Assembly (NCBI GenBank): GCA_027083475.1
Contig: JALWON010000335.1
Coordinates: 1-14,208 of the forward strand
Reading direction: 5' to 3'
Source: Sulfurimonas sp.
GTDB taxonomy: Bacteria > Campylobacterota > Campylobacteria > Campylobacterales > Sulfurimonadaceae
DNA length: 14,208 nt
Shown here: positions 7,250-14,208 of the stretch, piece after piece
Layout of the letters: each line of letters starts with the position of its first letter
Numbering within the stretch: the stretch's first letter is position 1
The notes under the pieces: model-generated
Told to the model about the DNA's origin: nothing
The model's input: the letters and a program-made list of their open reading frames with translations, nothing else
Database searches by the model: none
Made by a program: the position numbers and the translations under genes

Positions 7250-8827
7250 TTATTTTTTCTCCACACAATCTCGCACTGCCTGTGCAACAAGCCTCGAAGA
7301 GACTCCATTTTGCAACAATTTTTCTATGGACAGTTTACTGTTTTTTGGCTTCTCTCCAATAAGAACTATTTTTGGTTTTGAGAGAACATTTTTTGCATAA
7401 ATTTCAATAAAACGCTCCGCTCTTACCTTGACTAACTCCTCTTCCAACACCAAAACTTTCACACTGTTTTTCATAGCCCATTTAATAGCATTCAGCTCAT
7501 CAACAAAAGTTTTTACTTCGTATGACTTTTGCATAGATTTTATCGCTGCTTCATAATCAAGGGCATCTTGTGGTGTCGCCATAACAAGCAAAATATACTC
7601 TTTATGAATAGAACTCAAATACTCATAAAGCGTAAAAAGTTTTTTTGTCTCCTCGGTCGCTTTTGTTTCATCTTGAGTACTTAAATAGTATTTTAAGTAG
7701 GTACGTGTATTGAGTTCTCCTGAAATCGAAGATTGTTTAAAATGTGCCTTAATCGATTTTGAGTGTTTGGCTTTATGCCAAAGTTGCAGGTCAAATATAT
7801 AGGCTTGTGCATTTAAAATATCAACAAGATCAAATTCATGTTTTTTCACTTCAATGCCAAAAAGCTTATAAAAATCTTCTCGATACTCTTGCTCAAAATC
7901 TGTCAATAACTGCATATCTGACTTATAGCGCTCATCAAGTTCTGCCATCATATGTACCACATCCACATAACTACCACTAAGCGATTTAAATTCATCTTCT
8001 AAAGCACTCAACTGTTCTGAGTCAATACTCTCTTGAAGCTCTTTTTTACGCACCTCTTTGAGAGCACCTATTGTCTGTTCATCAAGTCGTAATCTTTCTA
8101 ATTTTTCTAGTATCTTCTGTGCACCACGTCGTATTTTCAAATACTCTGCTTGTGATGCTAAAAAAACTTCTGCATAGGCTAATTTAGGATACTTGATTTT
8201 TCGTCTAAAATCATCATAAATATTACTCATTTTTGTGAGGTCTTCTCCTAAAGTACGTATCTTAGGAGTAATAATTTGAATATCAATTTCTGTGAGGTTA
8301 TTGTATGTTGTCCATAAAAAACGGCGTACTAAAAGGTACTCAAGCCTTCCCTCTGCATTTTTATATGCCTTTCGCTTCTCAATATTCTCTTGGATCATTG
8401 TAAAATAATTTTTGATTGCAGTAGAGAGATTTAGAGTGTTTGTAATACTCTGGGGTCGTTCCTCTTTTAAAACATCACACTCTGCATCATCTAAAACATC
8501 AATGAGGGTTGCGTCTTCAAAAGCCTCATGTTCTTCCTCAGATATTTCTACATCATCTTCTATTACTTCCTCTTCTACAAGTATATTCTCCTCAAAAGTA
8601 TCATCATCTTTTTCTAAAGAATTCTCTGCAACATAATTTTCCTTAGCAAAAATCTCATAGGCATAATTATCTCCTACATCAAAAACAACTTCTAAACCTG
8701 TTGTCGGCATTAACTCATAATCATTCCACTCTGCAACAACAAAATTTATCTTCTCTCGTGTAGCGGTAATAATAATACCCTTGCCATCATTTTCATTAAA
8801 AAAAAGTATTTTCCCTTCTGTTTGCAT
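7250..8827 (-). CDS. Unrecognised acidic, mostly helical protein with cold-shock-like N-terminus and receiver-like C-terminus
   Basis: 525 residues; I do not recognise a named family. Residues 1-60 (GKILFFNENDGKGIII...) resemble a small beta-barrel of the cold-shock/OB type. Residues 69-123 are extremely acidic (runs such as EEEVIEDDVEISEEE) and probably a flexible linker. Residues about 130-405 are charged and helical with likely coiled coil, and no membrane segment or signal peptide is visible, so the protein is probably cytoplasmic. Residues about 409-525 alternate hydrophobic strands and helices in a response-regulator-like pattern: YILLVMATP (411-419), EVKTFVD (437-443), VKVLVLEEE (456-464), PKIVLIGEKP (485-494). 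The phospho-acceptor Asp is replaced by Glu around position 462. The ATG directly abuts the ruvA stop (TAA then ATG), so it is co-translated as the last gene of the fapA-ruvA operon. Domain calls are by eye; function is unknown. Confidence 0.88.
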   Translation of the reverse strand: MQTEGKILFFNENDGKGIIITATREKINFVVAEWNDYELMPTTGLEVVFDVGDNYAYEIFAKENYVAENSLEKDDDTFEENILVEEEVIEDDVEISEEEHEAFEDATLIDVLDDAECDVLKEERPQSITNTLNLSTAIKNYFTMIQENIEKRKAYKNAEGRLEYLLVRRFLWTTYNNLTEIDIQIITPKIRTLGEDLTKMSNIYDDFRRKIKYPKLAYAEVFLASQAEYLKIRRGAQKILEKLERLRLDEQTIGALKEVRKKELQESIDSEQLSALEDEFKSLSGSYVDVVHMMAELDERYKSDMQLLTDFEQEYREDFYKLFGIEVKKHEFDLVDILNAQAYIFDLQLWHKAKHSKSIKAHFKQSSISGELNTRTYLKYYLSTQDETKATEETKKLFTLYEYLSSIHKEYILLVMATPQDALDYEAAIKSMQKSYEVKTFVDELNAIKWAMKNSVKVLVLEEELVKVRAERFIEIYAKNVLSKPKIVLIGEKPKNSKLSIEKLLQNGVSSRLVAQAVRDCVEKK

Positions 8828-9391
8828 TTATAACAACTTCAAGGCTTCTTTGACTAAAGCTGCGGTGTCATTTGCACTGCAACTACTGAGGACTTTTGAT
8901 ATTTTATCTTTTTTAAATCCTAAGGCTTCCAATGCTTCTGTTGCCTGTGCAAACGCAACAGAACTCTCAGGAGCATCACCTGATGAAGCTAAAAGTTCTT
9001 CATCAAAACCAACAAGTTCTACTAAAATTCTTCCTGCACTTTTTGGACCAATCCCAGGAACTTTTTTCACACCATTCATATCTTTATTGTTAATAACTTT
9101 TGCAAATTGATCAGGAGAGTAGGTAGAACAAATCGCCATAGCAACCTTGGGTCCGACCCCGTTGATTTTAATAAGTCGTGCAAACATTTTTTTCTCACTC
9201 ATCTGTAAAAAACCAAAAAGAAGTGCTGCATCCTCACGAATAATCTGTGTTATATACAAAGAATGTGTTGCTTCTGTAATAGCTGCAAAAGTCTGTAAAG
9301 AGATAAAAACTTCATACACAACTCCCTGCACATCTATATGCACAAAACCTGGCTCTTTATAGACTATATTTCCCTTGAGTCCTACTATCAT
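8828..9391 (-). CDS. ruvA: Holliday junction branch migration protein RuvA
   Basis: 187 residues, normal length. RuvA tetramers bind four-way DNA junctions and direct the RuvB helicase in recombinational repair. Domain I (1-62) is an OB fold starting MIVGLKGNIVYKE; domain II carries two helix-hairpin-helix motifs, INGVGPKVA (76-84) and VPGIGPKSAGRI (111-122); a linker leads to domain III (about 143-187), which contacts RuvB (TEALEALGFKKDKI). The ATG has GGGGAAGAG immediately upstream and starts nine bases after the fapA stop; the stop touches the start of the following gene. ruvB and ruvC are not in the window. In C. jejuni, as I recall, ruvA has the same upstream neighbour and divergent murJ. 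Confidence 0.97.
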   Translation of the reverse strand: MIVGLKGNIVYKEPGFVHIDVQGVVYEVFISLQTFAAITEATHSLYITQIIREDAALLFGFLQMSEKKMFARLIKINGVGPKVAMAICSTYSPDQFAKVINNKDMNGVKKVPGIGPKSAGRILVELVGFDEELLASSGDAPESSVAFAQATEALEALGFKKDKISKVLSSCSANDTAALVKEALKLL

Positions 9392-9400
9392 CTCTTCCCC

Positions 9401-11307
9401 TTACTCTTTCAGTGCTTGAATTTCATACTCGCCTTCTGCTACTTCTACCACACCAAAAATTTTATCACTTGAGCCCTCTTGTGGTTTATAGACTAACTCT
9501 AATTTGGGGCTTACAAGATGAAATCGTATCTCATTAAATCCAATCCAGCGATCACGATTAATAATGCGTGCCTCAGTAATATGATCTTGAAAAGATTCTC
9601 TTTTTGTTTGCAATTGCAAAAGTTCCTCTTCTTGCGTTTTTTTGTGATATTGTAATTCCTTATACGCTGTCTGCATCTCTTGAAATTTTTTATATTGTGC
9701 AACAAACGAGGCGGGCATTTTAATCCCTTTTTTCTTGTAATTTATCAGTCGCTTTTTCACATCGTTAAAAGCCGTTGTGGACTCTTGTATCAGTTTTGTG
9801 TGTGTCTGCAAATCTTTGAGTGTCTGTTTGAGTGTCTGTTTTTTCTCTTTAATTGCTTTATCGAGTTCCAAAAGTGTCGCTTGTTGATCCTCTTGCACTG
9901 CAGGGTCAATCGTAAAAGTATTTTCACTCCCTAAAAGCTTCTGAATCTCTATATATTTTGACGCAGTTGCTGCGACATGCGAAGCACACACTTCAAGTGT
10001 TATCTCTTTGCCTTTAATTTTTCCACCCAACGCTTGTGCAATGCTGATATATTCTCCATCAACACTCCCGTGTTCTAAACGGGTTATATGAATATTTTTC
10101 CCAAAAGCACTCCCTTTATGCACATTAATGTCTAATGTATCTGCTGTAATGGTTGCCGTTTTATGTGTTTGCCCGCCGACATTTGCTTTGAGTGCGGTTA
10201 CTTTGGCATTTTGCCCTACATTACCATCAATATCAATCTCTGAAACCTCAACAACCATTCCTGTCCCAATGGCCTCTTTTAAAACATCCTTTTCAGCAAC
10301 ATTAATGGAAACATCTGAATCGATTCCTGTGATAATAGAGCCTGTTGTTTTAAAACTGATCTCTTTAATCTCCACATCTGTTTTCAGACGGTATGTGTTA
10401 TTCTCAAAAGCAATATACCCATTTTCATTGGCAATATACTGTATGGAGATTTCTGTTTCAAGTACTTTAATGGTATCATCAACACTAAACTTTGGTTCAT
10501 TTTTTACTTGTGGTTCGCTCGGAGCTAAAAACTTTCCACGACAATCTCGTCCCGCTTTTCCTTTTTTTGGCTTAATGTACTCTATCAGTACCTCACCTTT
10601 TTGCACATCTTGAATAAAACCACGTTTGGCATAATCTATTTTTGTTTTTTCATCCACATCCTGTTTTTTATCATAATGCAAAATTAAAGCATCATCAACA
10701 GTGAATGTTGGTTCGTAGCCTTGTGCAATCAAAATCGTCTCATTTTTACTATAAGTTACTTCTTGTTGCACACGCACATATGCTGTCACTTGCGAGATAA
10801 CATCCTGCATCATCTCATCAAAAACATTGAGTAAGATACCTGCTCGTAACTTTTTCTTTTGCACCATAATCTCAAACTCTTGCTCAAAATGTCTATTGTA
10901 TTTGACATGTGAATTTGCCAAAATACTCAAATATATTTTACATTTTGTAGCGTTGGCTCCAATGGCCAATTTAAAATCTTTATAGGGGTCAGCTTCTGTA
11001 TTTTTAGAAAAAATTTCAACTTCATACATCTGTTTAATTTGAAAAAATGGATTCAAAAGAGCAGACTCTTCATCGAGTTGGTAGAGTTCATCTGCGGGTA
11101 AAAGTTCCCACTCTCCCTCTTTGTTCTCTTCATTCATACGGGTAAATGTTTGCACTTCAAGTATGTTAAAATCCAAACTTTCCACAGAGACTTCATACGA
11201 TTTTGCAACTTTTTGTAACTCACTCACAACATTTTTCGTACGAACAACAGTTGTTCGTACTCTGCTAGTTTTAGCAACTGCCTCTTTTTGTGTTCCAAAT
11301 AATGCCA
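9401..11307 (-). CDS. fapA: FapA-type DUF342 protein (flagellar assembly protein A family)
   Basis: 634 residues from the ATG at 11307. A TTG at 11323 in frame would add six residues; it has only A-rich sequence upstream, whereas GTGGGTGG precedes the ATG, so I prefer the ATG, but the choice is not certain. Numbering here is from the TTG. The N-terminal part (about 20-280) has no clear motif except a basic VRTTVVRTKNV. Residues about 290-460 carry repeating short strands with Gly/Asp turns (IDIDGNVGQNAKVTA, NVHKGSAFGKNIHI, SVDGEYISIAQALGGKIKGKEITL), typical of the DUF342 right-handed beta-helix. Residues about 480-590 are Lys/Gln/Glu-rich coiled coil, followed by a short C-terminal beta region. 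The family name comes from a link to flagellation in other bacteria; the molecular role is not known. It has no signal peptide or membrane segment. First gene of the fapA-ruvA operon. Confidence 0.88.
11238..11260. repeat. Perfect 23-bp inverted repeat inside the fapA 5' coding region
   Basis: Arms of 11 bp, GTACGAACAAC and GTTGTTCGTAC, flank a single central base. On the fapA strand it encodes the VRTTVVRT stretch, about 50 bases into the gene. It could be an operator, could fold in the fapA mRNA, or may merely reflect symmetric codon choice for a symmetric peptide. Confidence 0.9.
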
Positions 11308-11332
11308 TAAGCCACCCACTCAATTTTTTTAG

Positions 11333-11338
11333 TCTATA
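11333..11338 (-). promoter_or_regulatory. Candidate -10 element for the fapA-ruvA operon
   Basis: The minus strand reads TATAGA (four of six to TATAAT), about 26 bases before the ATG at 11307. TTAACA lies 15 bases further upstream, slightly close for a -35. It is weak, but no better match lies in this short divergent region. Confidence 0.25.
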
Positions 11339-11339
11339 G

Positions 11340-11360
11340 TTTAACTAAATATTTGTTAAA
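11340..11360. repeat. Short dyad in the fapA/murJ divergent promoter region
   Basis: TTTAAC and GTTAAA are inverted around a nine-base AT spacer that itself contains AAATATTT. It overlaps the candidate murJ -10. It could be an operator for one or both divergent genes, but AT-rich DNA produces such dyads by chance. Confidence 0.4.
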
Positions 11361-11362
11361 AT
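11357..11362 (+). promoter_or_regulatory. Candidate -10 element for murJ-cysS
   Basis: TAAAAT matches TATAAT in five of six positions and lies 23 bases before the murJ ATG. Transcription would start near 11369, giving a leader of about 17 bases with a modest AAGAAG ribosome-binding site. No -35 box is evident. Confidence 0.4.
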
Positions 11363-11385
11363 TATGTAAAAATAAAAAGAAGCCC

Positions 11386-12795
11386 ATGTTTAAAGCCATA
11401 TTCACCAATAGTTTTGGAATCTTACTCTCTCGTATCTTAGGTTTTATCAGAGACTTACTCACAGCCTCTGCCCTTGGTGCTAACATCTACAGTGATATTT
11501 TCTTTATCGCTTTTAAGCTCCCTAATCTTTTTCGTCGTATCTTTGCAGAAGGGGCATTTACACAGGTTTTCATCCCTGCATTTGCCAGAACAAAGCACAA
11601 GGCTGTTTTTAGTGTCCATATTTTTTTAATCTTTGTCTCGATTATTTTACTCATCACACTCCTTGTCAATCTCCTTCCTGCACTCTTTACAAAAGCGATT
11701 GCTGTTGGTTTTGATGCACAGACTATAAGCATTGCTGCACCCTATGTTGCACTCAATTTTTGGTATCTTCCACTCATTTTCAGTATGACTTTTTTAAGTG
11801 GTATTTTACAGTACAAACACCATTTTGCCACGACTGCATTTAGCACTGCCCTGCTCAACATCTCTCTTATTGTCGCACTGCTTCTAACGCAACATAAAGA
11901 AGCCCCCGTAATTGTTTATGCCCTGAGTATTGGTGTTGTTGTCGGTGGAGTCTTGCAACTTGGTGTGCATCTTCTCACACTCTATAAACTTGGCTTGATG
12001 CGACTCCTTGTGGGAGGTTTGAAGTACCTTCGTAGTAAAAAAAGCATCATTAAACAAGACACAAAAAAATTCCGTCGGAACTTTTTTCCTGCTATGTGGG
12101 GCAATTCAACGGCACAAGTCTCTGCCTTTTTAGATACTTTTTTAGCCTCTTTTTTAGTGACAGGCAGTATCTCCTACCTCTACTATGCCAACCGAATTTT
12201 TCAACTCCCTTTAGCCCTTTTTGCCATTGCAACCTCGGTGGCACTCTTTCCAAAAATTGCCCGTACCCTAAAAAATGGTGATGAACCCCAAGCCAAAGCA
12301 AACCTTGCAAAAGCTTTTTGGTTTTTGGCTTTTATTCTCACAGCAAGTACCATTGGAGGCATTATCTTCTCCCAAGAAATCACATGGCTCTTATTTCAAC
12401 GGGGTGCATTTGATGCAAGTGATACCACACAAACAAGTGCTGTGCTGCAAATGTATCTCATAGGGCTCCTCCCCTTTGGGCTGCAAAAACTCTTTGTACT
12501 TTGGCTCTATGCAAAAGAGTTGCAGATGCAAGCTGCCAAGATTGCAACACTCTCTTTAGGGGCATACATTACATTTGCACTGCTGTTTATCACCCCTTTT
12601 GGTGTAGCTGGCTTGGCACTTGCAAGCACACTTGGCGGTTTTATCAGCTTTTTCTTTACCATGCGTACCTTTGGCATAAGCAACTTTTTTGCTATACTTC
12701 GTTCTCAAAACAGTATCTATTTGGGAGTTAGTGCATCGCTTTTTACGCTGCTGTTGCTCTTCATCCATAGTTACACAATTCATCTTATCTCTTAA
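11386..12795 (+). CDS. murJ: Lipid II flippase MurJ (MviN)
   Basis: 469 residues from the ATG at 11386; an in-frame TTG at 11353 would add 11 Lys-rich residues with no ribosome-binding site, so I reject it. Polytopic inner-membrane protein of the MOP superfamily that moves lipid II from the cytoplasmic to the periplasmic face for peptidoglycan synthesis. Hydrophobic segments run throughout, consistent with the family's 14 helices. Residues known to matter in E. coli MurJ have counterparts: Arg22 in GFIRD, Asp37 in YSDIFF, Arg50 in PNLFRRIFAEGAF, and Arg270 in YYANRIFQLP. AEGAFTQVFIPAFA (54-67) is a family hallmark. cysS follows after eight bases, so the two are co-transcribed; fapA diverges upstream. 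The protein supplies the substrate used by RodA, encoded about 4 kb away. Confidence 0.96.
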   Translation: MFKAIFTNSFGILLSRILGFIRDLLTASALGANIYSDIFFIAFKLPNLFRRIFAEGAFTQVFIPAFARTKHKAVFSVHIFLIFVSIILLITLLVNLLPALFTKAIAVGFDAQTISIAAPYVALNFWYLPLIFSMTFLSGILQYKHHFATTAFSTALLNISLIVALLLTQHKEAPVIVYALSIGVVVGGVLQLGVHLLTLYKLGLMRLLVGGLKYLRSKKSIIKQDTKKFRRNFFPAMWGNSTAQVSAFLDTFLASFLVTGSISYLYYANRIFQLPLALFAIATSVALFPKIARTLKNGDEPQAKANLAKAFWFLAFILTASTIGGIIFSQEITWLLFQRGAFDASDTTQTSAVLQMYLIGLLPFGLQKLFVLWLYAKELQMQAAKIATLSLGAYITFALLFITPFGVAGLALASTLGGFISFFFTMRTFGISNFFAILRSQNSIYLGVSASLFTLLLLFIHSYTIHLIS

Positions 12796-12803
12796 GGTTT
12801 TTT

Positions 12804-14204
12804 ATGCATATTTACGACTCTGTTGAAAAAACAAAACGCAAGTTCATCCCCCAAGAGGCAGGGAAAGTTTCTCTGTATGTCTGTGGACCTACCGTCTATG
12901 ACAATGCACACTTAGGACATGCAAAATCTGCCCTTGTTTTTGACCTGCTCACCCGTGTCCTTCAAGCCGATGGTCTGGATGTGACCTATGCAAGAAATAT
13001 CACAGATATAGATGACAAAATCATCAAAAAAGCCCAAGAACTCGGGAAGGATATTCAAGAGATTACAGATTTTTACACCGATGTTTTTCACAAAGAGATG
13101 CAAGCCATTGGGGTACGTCCCCCAGATATAGAACCAAAAGCCACTCAAAATCTTGATGCGATGCAAAGCATGATTGCTACACTCATTGAGAACAATCATG
13201 CCTATGTTACAGAAGATGGGGATGTCTATTTTGATACAGCAAGCGACAGCCAATACCTCAGTCTCTCCAAACGCTTTCAAGAAGAAGAGAGCAAGCAAGA
13301 ACGCATTGCAAGTTCGAGCATGAAAAAAAACCCTGCTGATTTTGCCCTCTGGAAATCAGTCAAAGATGGGAGTGTCAGTTTCAGCTCTGCTTATGGGGCT
13401 GGTCGTCCGGGATGGCATCTTGAGTGTTCTGCTATGATTGAGAAACATTTGGCCAAACCAAACACTGCGTTTAGTGTCGATATTCATGGAGGGGGTGCAG
13501 ACCTACTCTTTCCCCATCATGAAAATGAAGCGGCACAGACACGATGTTCAAGTAATCATGCCTTGGCAAATTACTGGATGCATAATGGTTTTGTAAACAT
13601 TAATGGTGAAAAAATGAGTAAATCACTCGGCAATAGTTTTTTTCTCAAAGATGCCCTCAAAGAGTATGATGGAGAGGTTCTGCGTTTTTATCTTTTAGGC
13701 ACACATTACCGCTCAAACTTTAACTTCAATACGCAAGATTTACAGAGTGCAAAAAAACGGCTCGATAAACTCTACCGCTTAAAAAAACGCCTTTTTGGAC
13801 TTGCTGTGAGTGAAGAAAAAACACCTTTTCAAGAGCAACTCTTAAGCATTTTAAAAGATGACTTAAACACCTCCTCTGCCAATGCACTCATTGATGAAAT
13901 GATTGCAAAAACAAATGAGACCTTAGATACACCAGGCAAGCACAAACTGCTCAAACGTGAAACCATGGCAAATTTATCTTTCATAGAACAAGTACTGGGC
14001 TTTGGTGTGAAAAACCCTTTTGAGTACTTTCAATTTGGGGTAGATGCACAGACAAAGGCACACTTGGAAGAGCTCATTAACAAGCGTAATCTTGCCAAAG
14101 AAGCAAAAGATTTTGCACAATCTGACAAAATTCGAGAAGAAATCCTCGCCCTTGGAGTCAATCTGATGGATACCCCAAACGGCACATTTTGGGAAAAGAT
14201 TTAA
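12804..14204 (+). CDS. cysS: Cysteinyl-tRNA synthetase
   Basis: 466 residues, normal for this class I enzyme, which charges tRNA-Cys with cysteine. Class I signatures are HLGH within NAHLGHA (34-40) and KMSKS (270-274). Zinc ligands that select cysteine are in place: Cys27 in YVCGPTVYD, Cys208 in GWHLECSAM, and His238 and Glu242 in PHHENE. The C-terminal region after about 310 is the helical anticodon-binding part, ending LMDTPNGTFW. The ATG has AAGG (12794-12797) overlapping the murJ stop codon with six-base spacing, so translation is likely coupled to murJ. It is complete; its TAA shares one base with a following ATG. Confidence 0.98.
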   Translation: MHIYDSVEKTKRKFIPQEAGKVSLYVCGPTVYDNAHLGHAKSALVFDLLTRVLQADGLDVTYARNITDIDDKIIKKAQELGKDIQEITDFYTDVFHKEMQAIGVRPPDIEPKATQNLDAMQSMIATLIENNHAYVTEDGDVYFDTASDSQYLSLSKRFQEEESKQERIASSSMKKNPADFALWKSVKDGSVSFSSAYGAGRPGWHLECSAMIEKHLAKPNTAFSVDIHGGGADLLFPHHENEAAQTRCSSNHALANYWMHNGFVNINGEKMSKSLGNSFFLKDALKEYDGEVLRFYLLGTHYRSNFNFNTQDLQSAKKRLDKLYRLKKRLFGLAVSEEKTPFQEQLLSILKDDLNTSSANALIDEMIAKTNETLDTPGKHKLLKRETMANLSFIEQVLGFGVKNPFEYFQFGVDAQTKAHLEELINKRNLAKEAKDFAQSDKIREEILALGVNLMDTPNGTFWEKI

Positions 14205-14208
14205 TGAC
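14204..14208 (+). CDS. Possible start of the next gene, cut by the window edge
   Basis: The cysS stop reads TAATG, so an ATG at 14204-14206 could open a coupled gene, with GGGAAAAGA 5-13 bases upstream as a possible ribosome-binding site. Only ATGAC is visible, so nothing can be said about the product. In C. jejuni, as I recall, an msbA-type lipid exporter follows cysS. Confidence 0.25.

Noticed and set aside
10128..10613. Open frame of 161 residues on the plus strand.
   Set aside because: It is antisense to the fapA beta-helix region; its Ser/Thr/Val-rich repeats simply mirror the repeated strands of that protein.
11238..11260. SOS (LexA) box near the ruvA operon.
   Set aside because: The half-sites resemble the Gram-positive box but the spacing is wrong, and most Campylobacterota are thought to lack LexA; kept only as an unexplained palindrome.
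12912..13298. Open frame of 128 residues on the minus strand.
   Set aside because: It lies wholly inside cysS, whose motifs are intact across the same stretch.
1..14208. CRISPR arrays, tRNA or rRNA genes, insertion sequences, phage or defence islands, and large direct repeats.
   Set aside because: None was seen on either strand; the window is almost completely filled by core genes with uniform base composition.

Overview
This window looks like chromosomal core DNA from a Campylobacterota (epsilonproteobacterial) genome, most likely a free-living sulfur-oxidiser type such as Sulfurimonas; the genus is an inference. The reasons are the AT-rich, tightly packed genes, the AAG/TTG-type starts and short leaders, and two gene orders I recall from Campylobacter jejuni. 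One is envC-ftsX-ftsE-trmB-flpA-pseudouridine synthase with divergent rodA (the Cj1275c-Cj1282 region). The other is ruvA-DUF342 gene divergent from murJ-cysS (the Cj0799c-Cj0802 region). No tRNA, rRNA, CRISPR, insertion sequence, prophage or integrase is visible.

Layout. Positions 1-6077, minus strand, hold one compact operon read from right to left: an RluA/RluD-family pseudouridine synthase, a FlpA-like fibronectin type III lipoprotein, trmB, ftsE, ftsX and an EnvC-like coiled-coil/LytM protein cut by the window edge. Every junction overlaps (53, 1, 8, 14 and 4 bp), so the genes are probably translationally coupled. A 50-bp divergent promoter region (6078-6127) separates this operon from rodA on the plus strand (6128-7240). 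rodA converges on a second minus-strand operon (7250-11307): a fapA/DUF342 gene, ruvA and an unrecognised 525-residue acidic/helical protein. A 78-bp divergent region (11308-11385) then leads to murJ and cysS on the plus strand, and the last bases may start a further gene overlapping the cysS stop.

How the genes fit together. Much of the window serves cell-envelope growth and division. FtsE/FtsX are the ATPase and membrane parts of the complex that controls septal peptidoglycan hydrolysis, the EnvC-like protein is its likely periplasmic effector, RodA is the elongation glycosyltransferase and MurJ flips lipid II. The rest is translation and genome maintenance: TrmB, the pseudouridine synthase, CysS and RuvA. 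I see no clearly new multi-gene system. The best leads are the 525-residue protein with a possible degenerate receiver domain, the FlpA homologue embedded in a division operon, the extended TrmB, and a perfect 23-bp palindrome inside the start of fapA.
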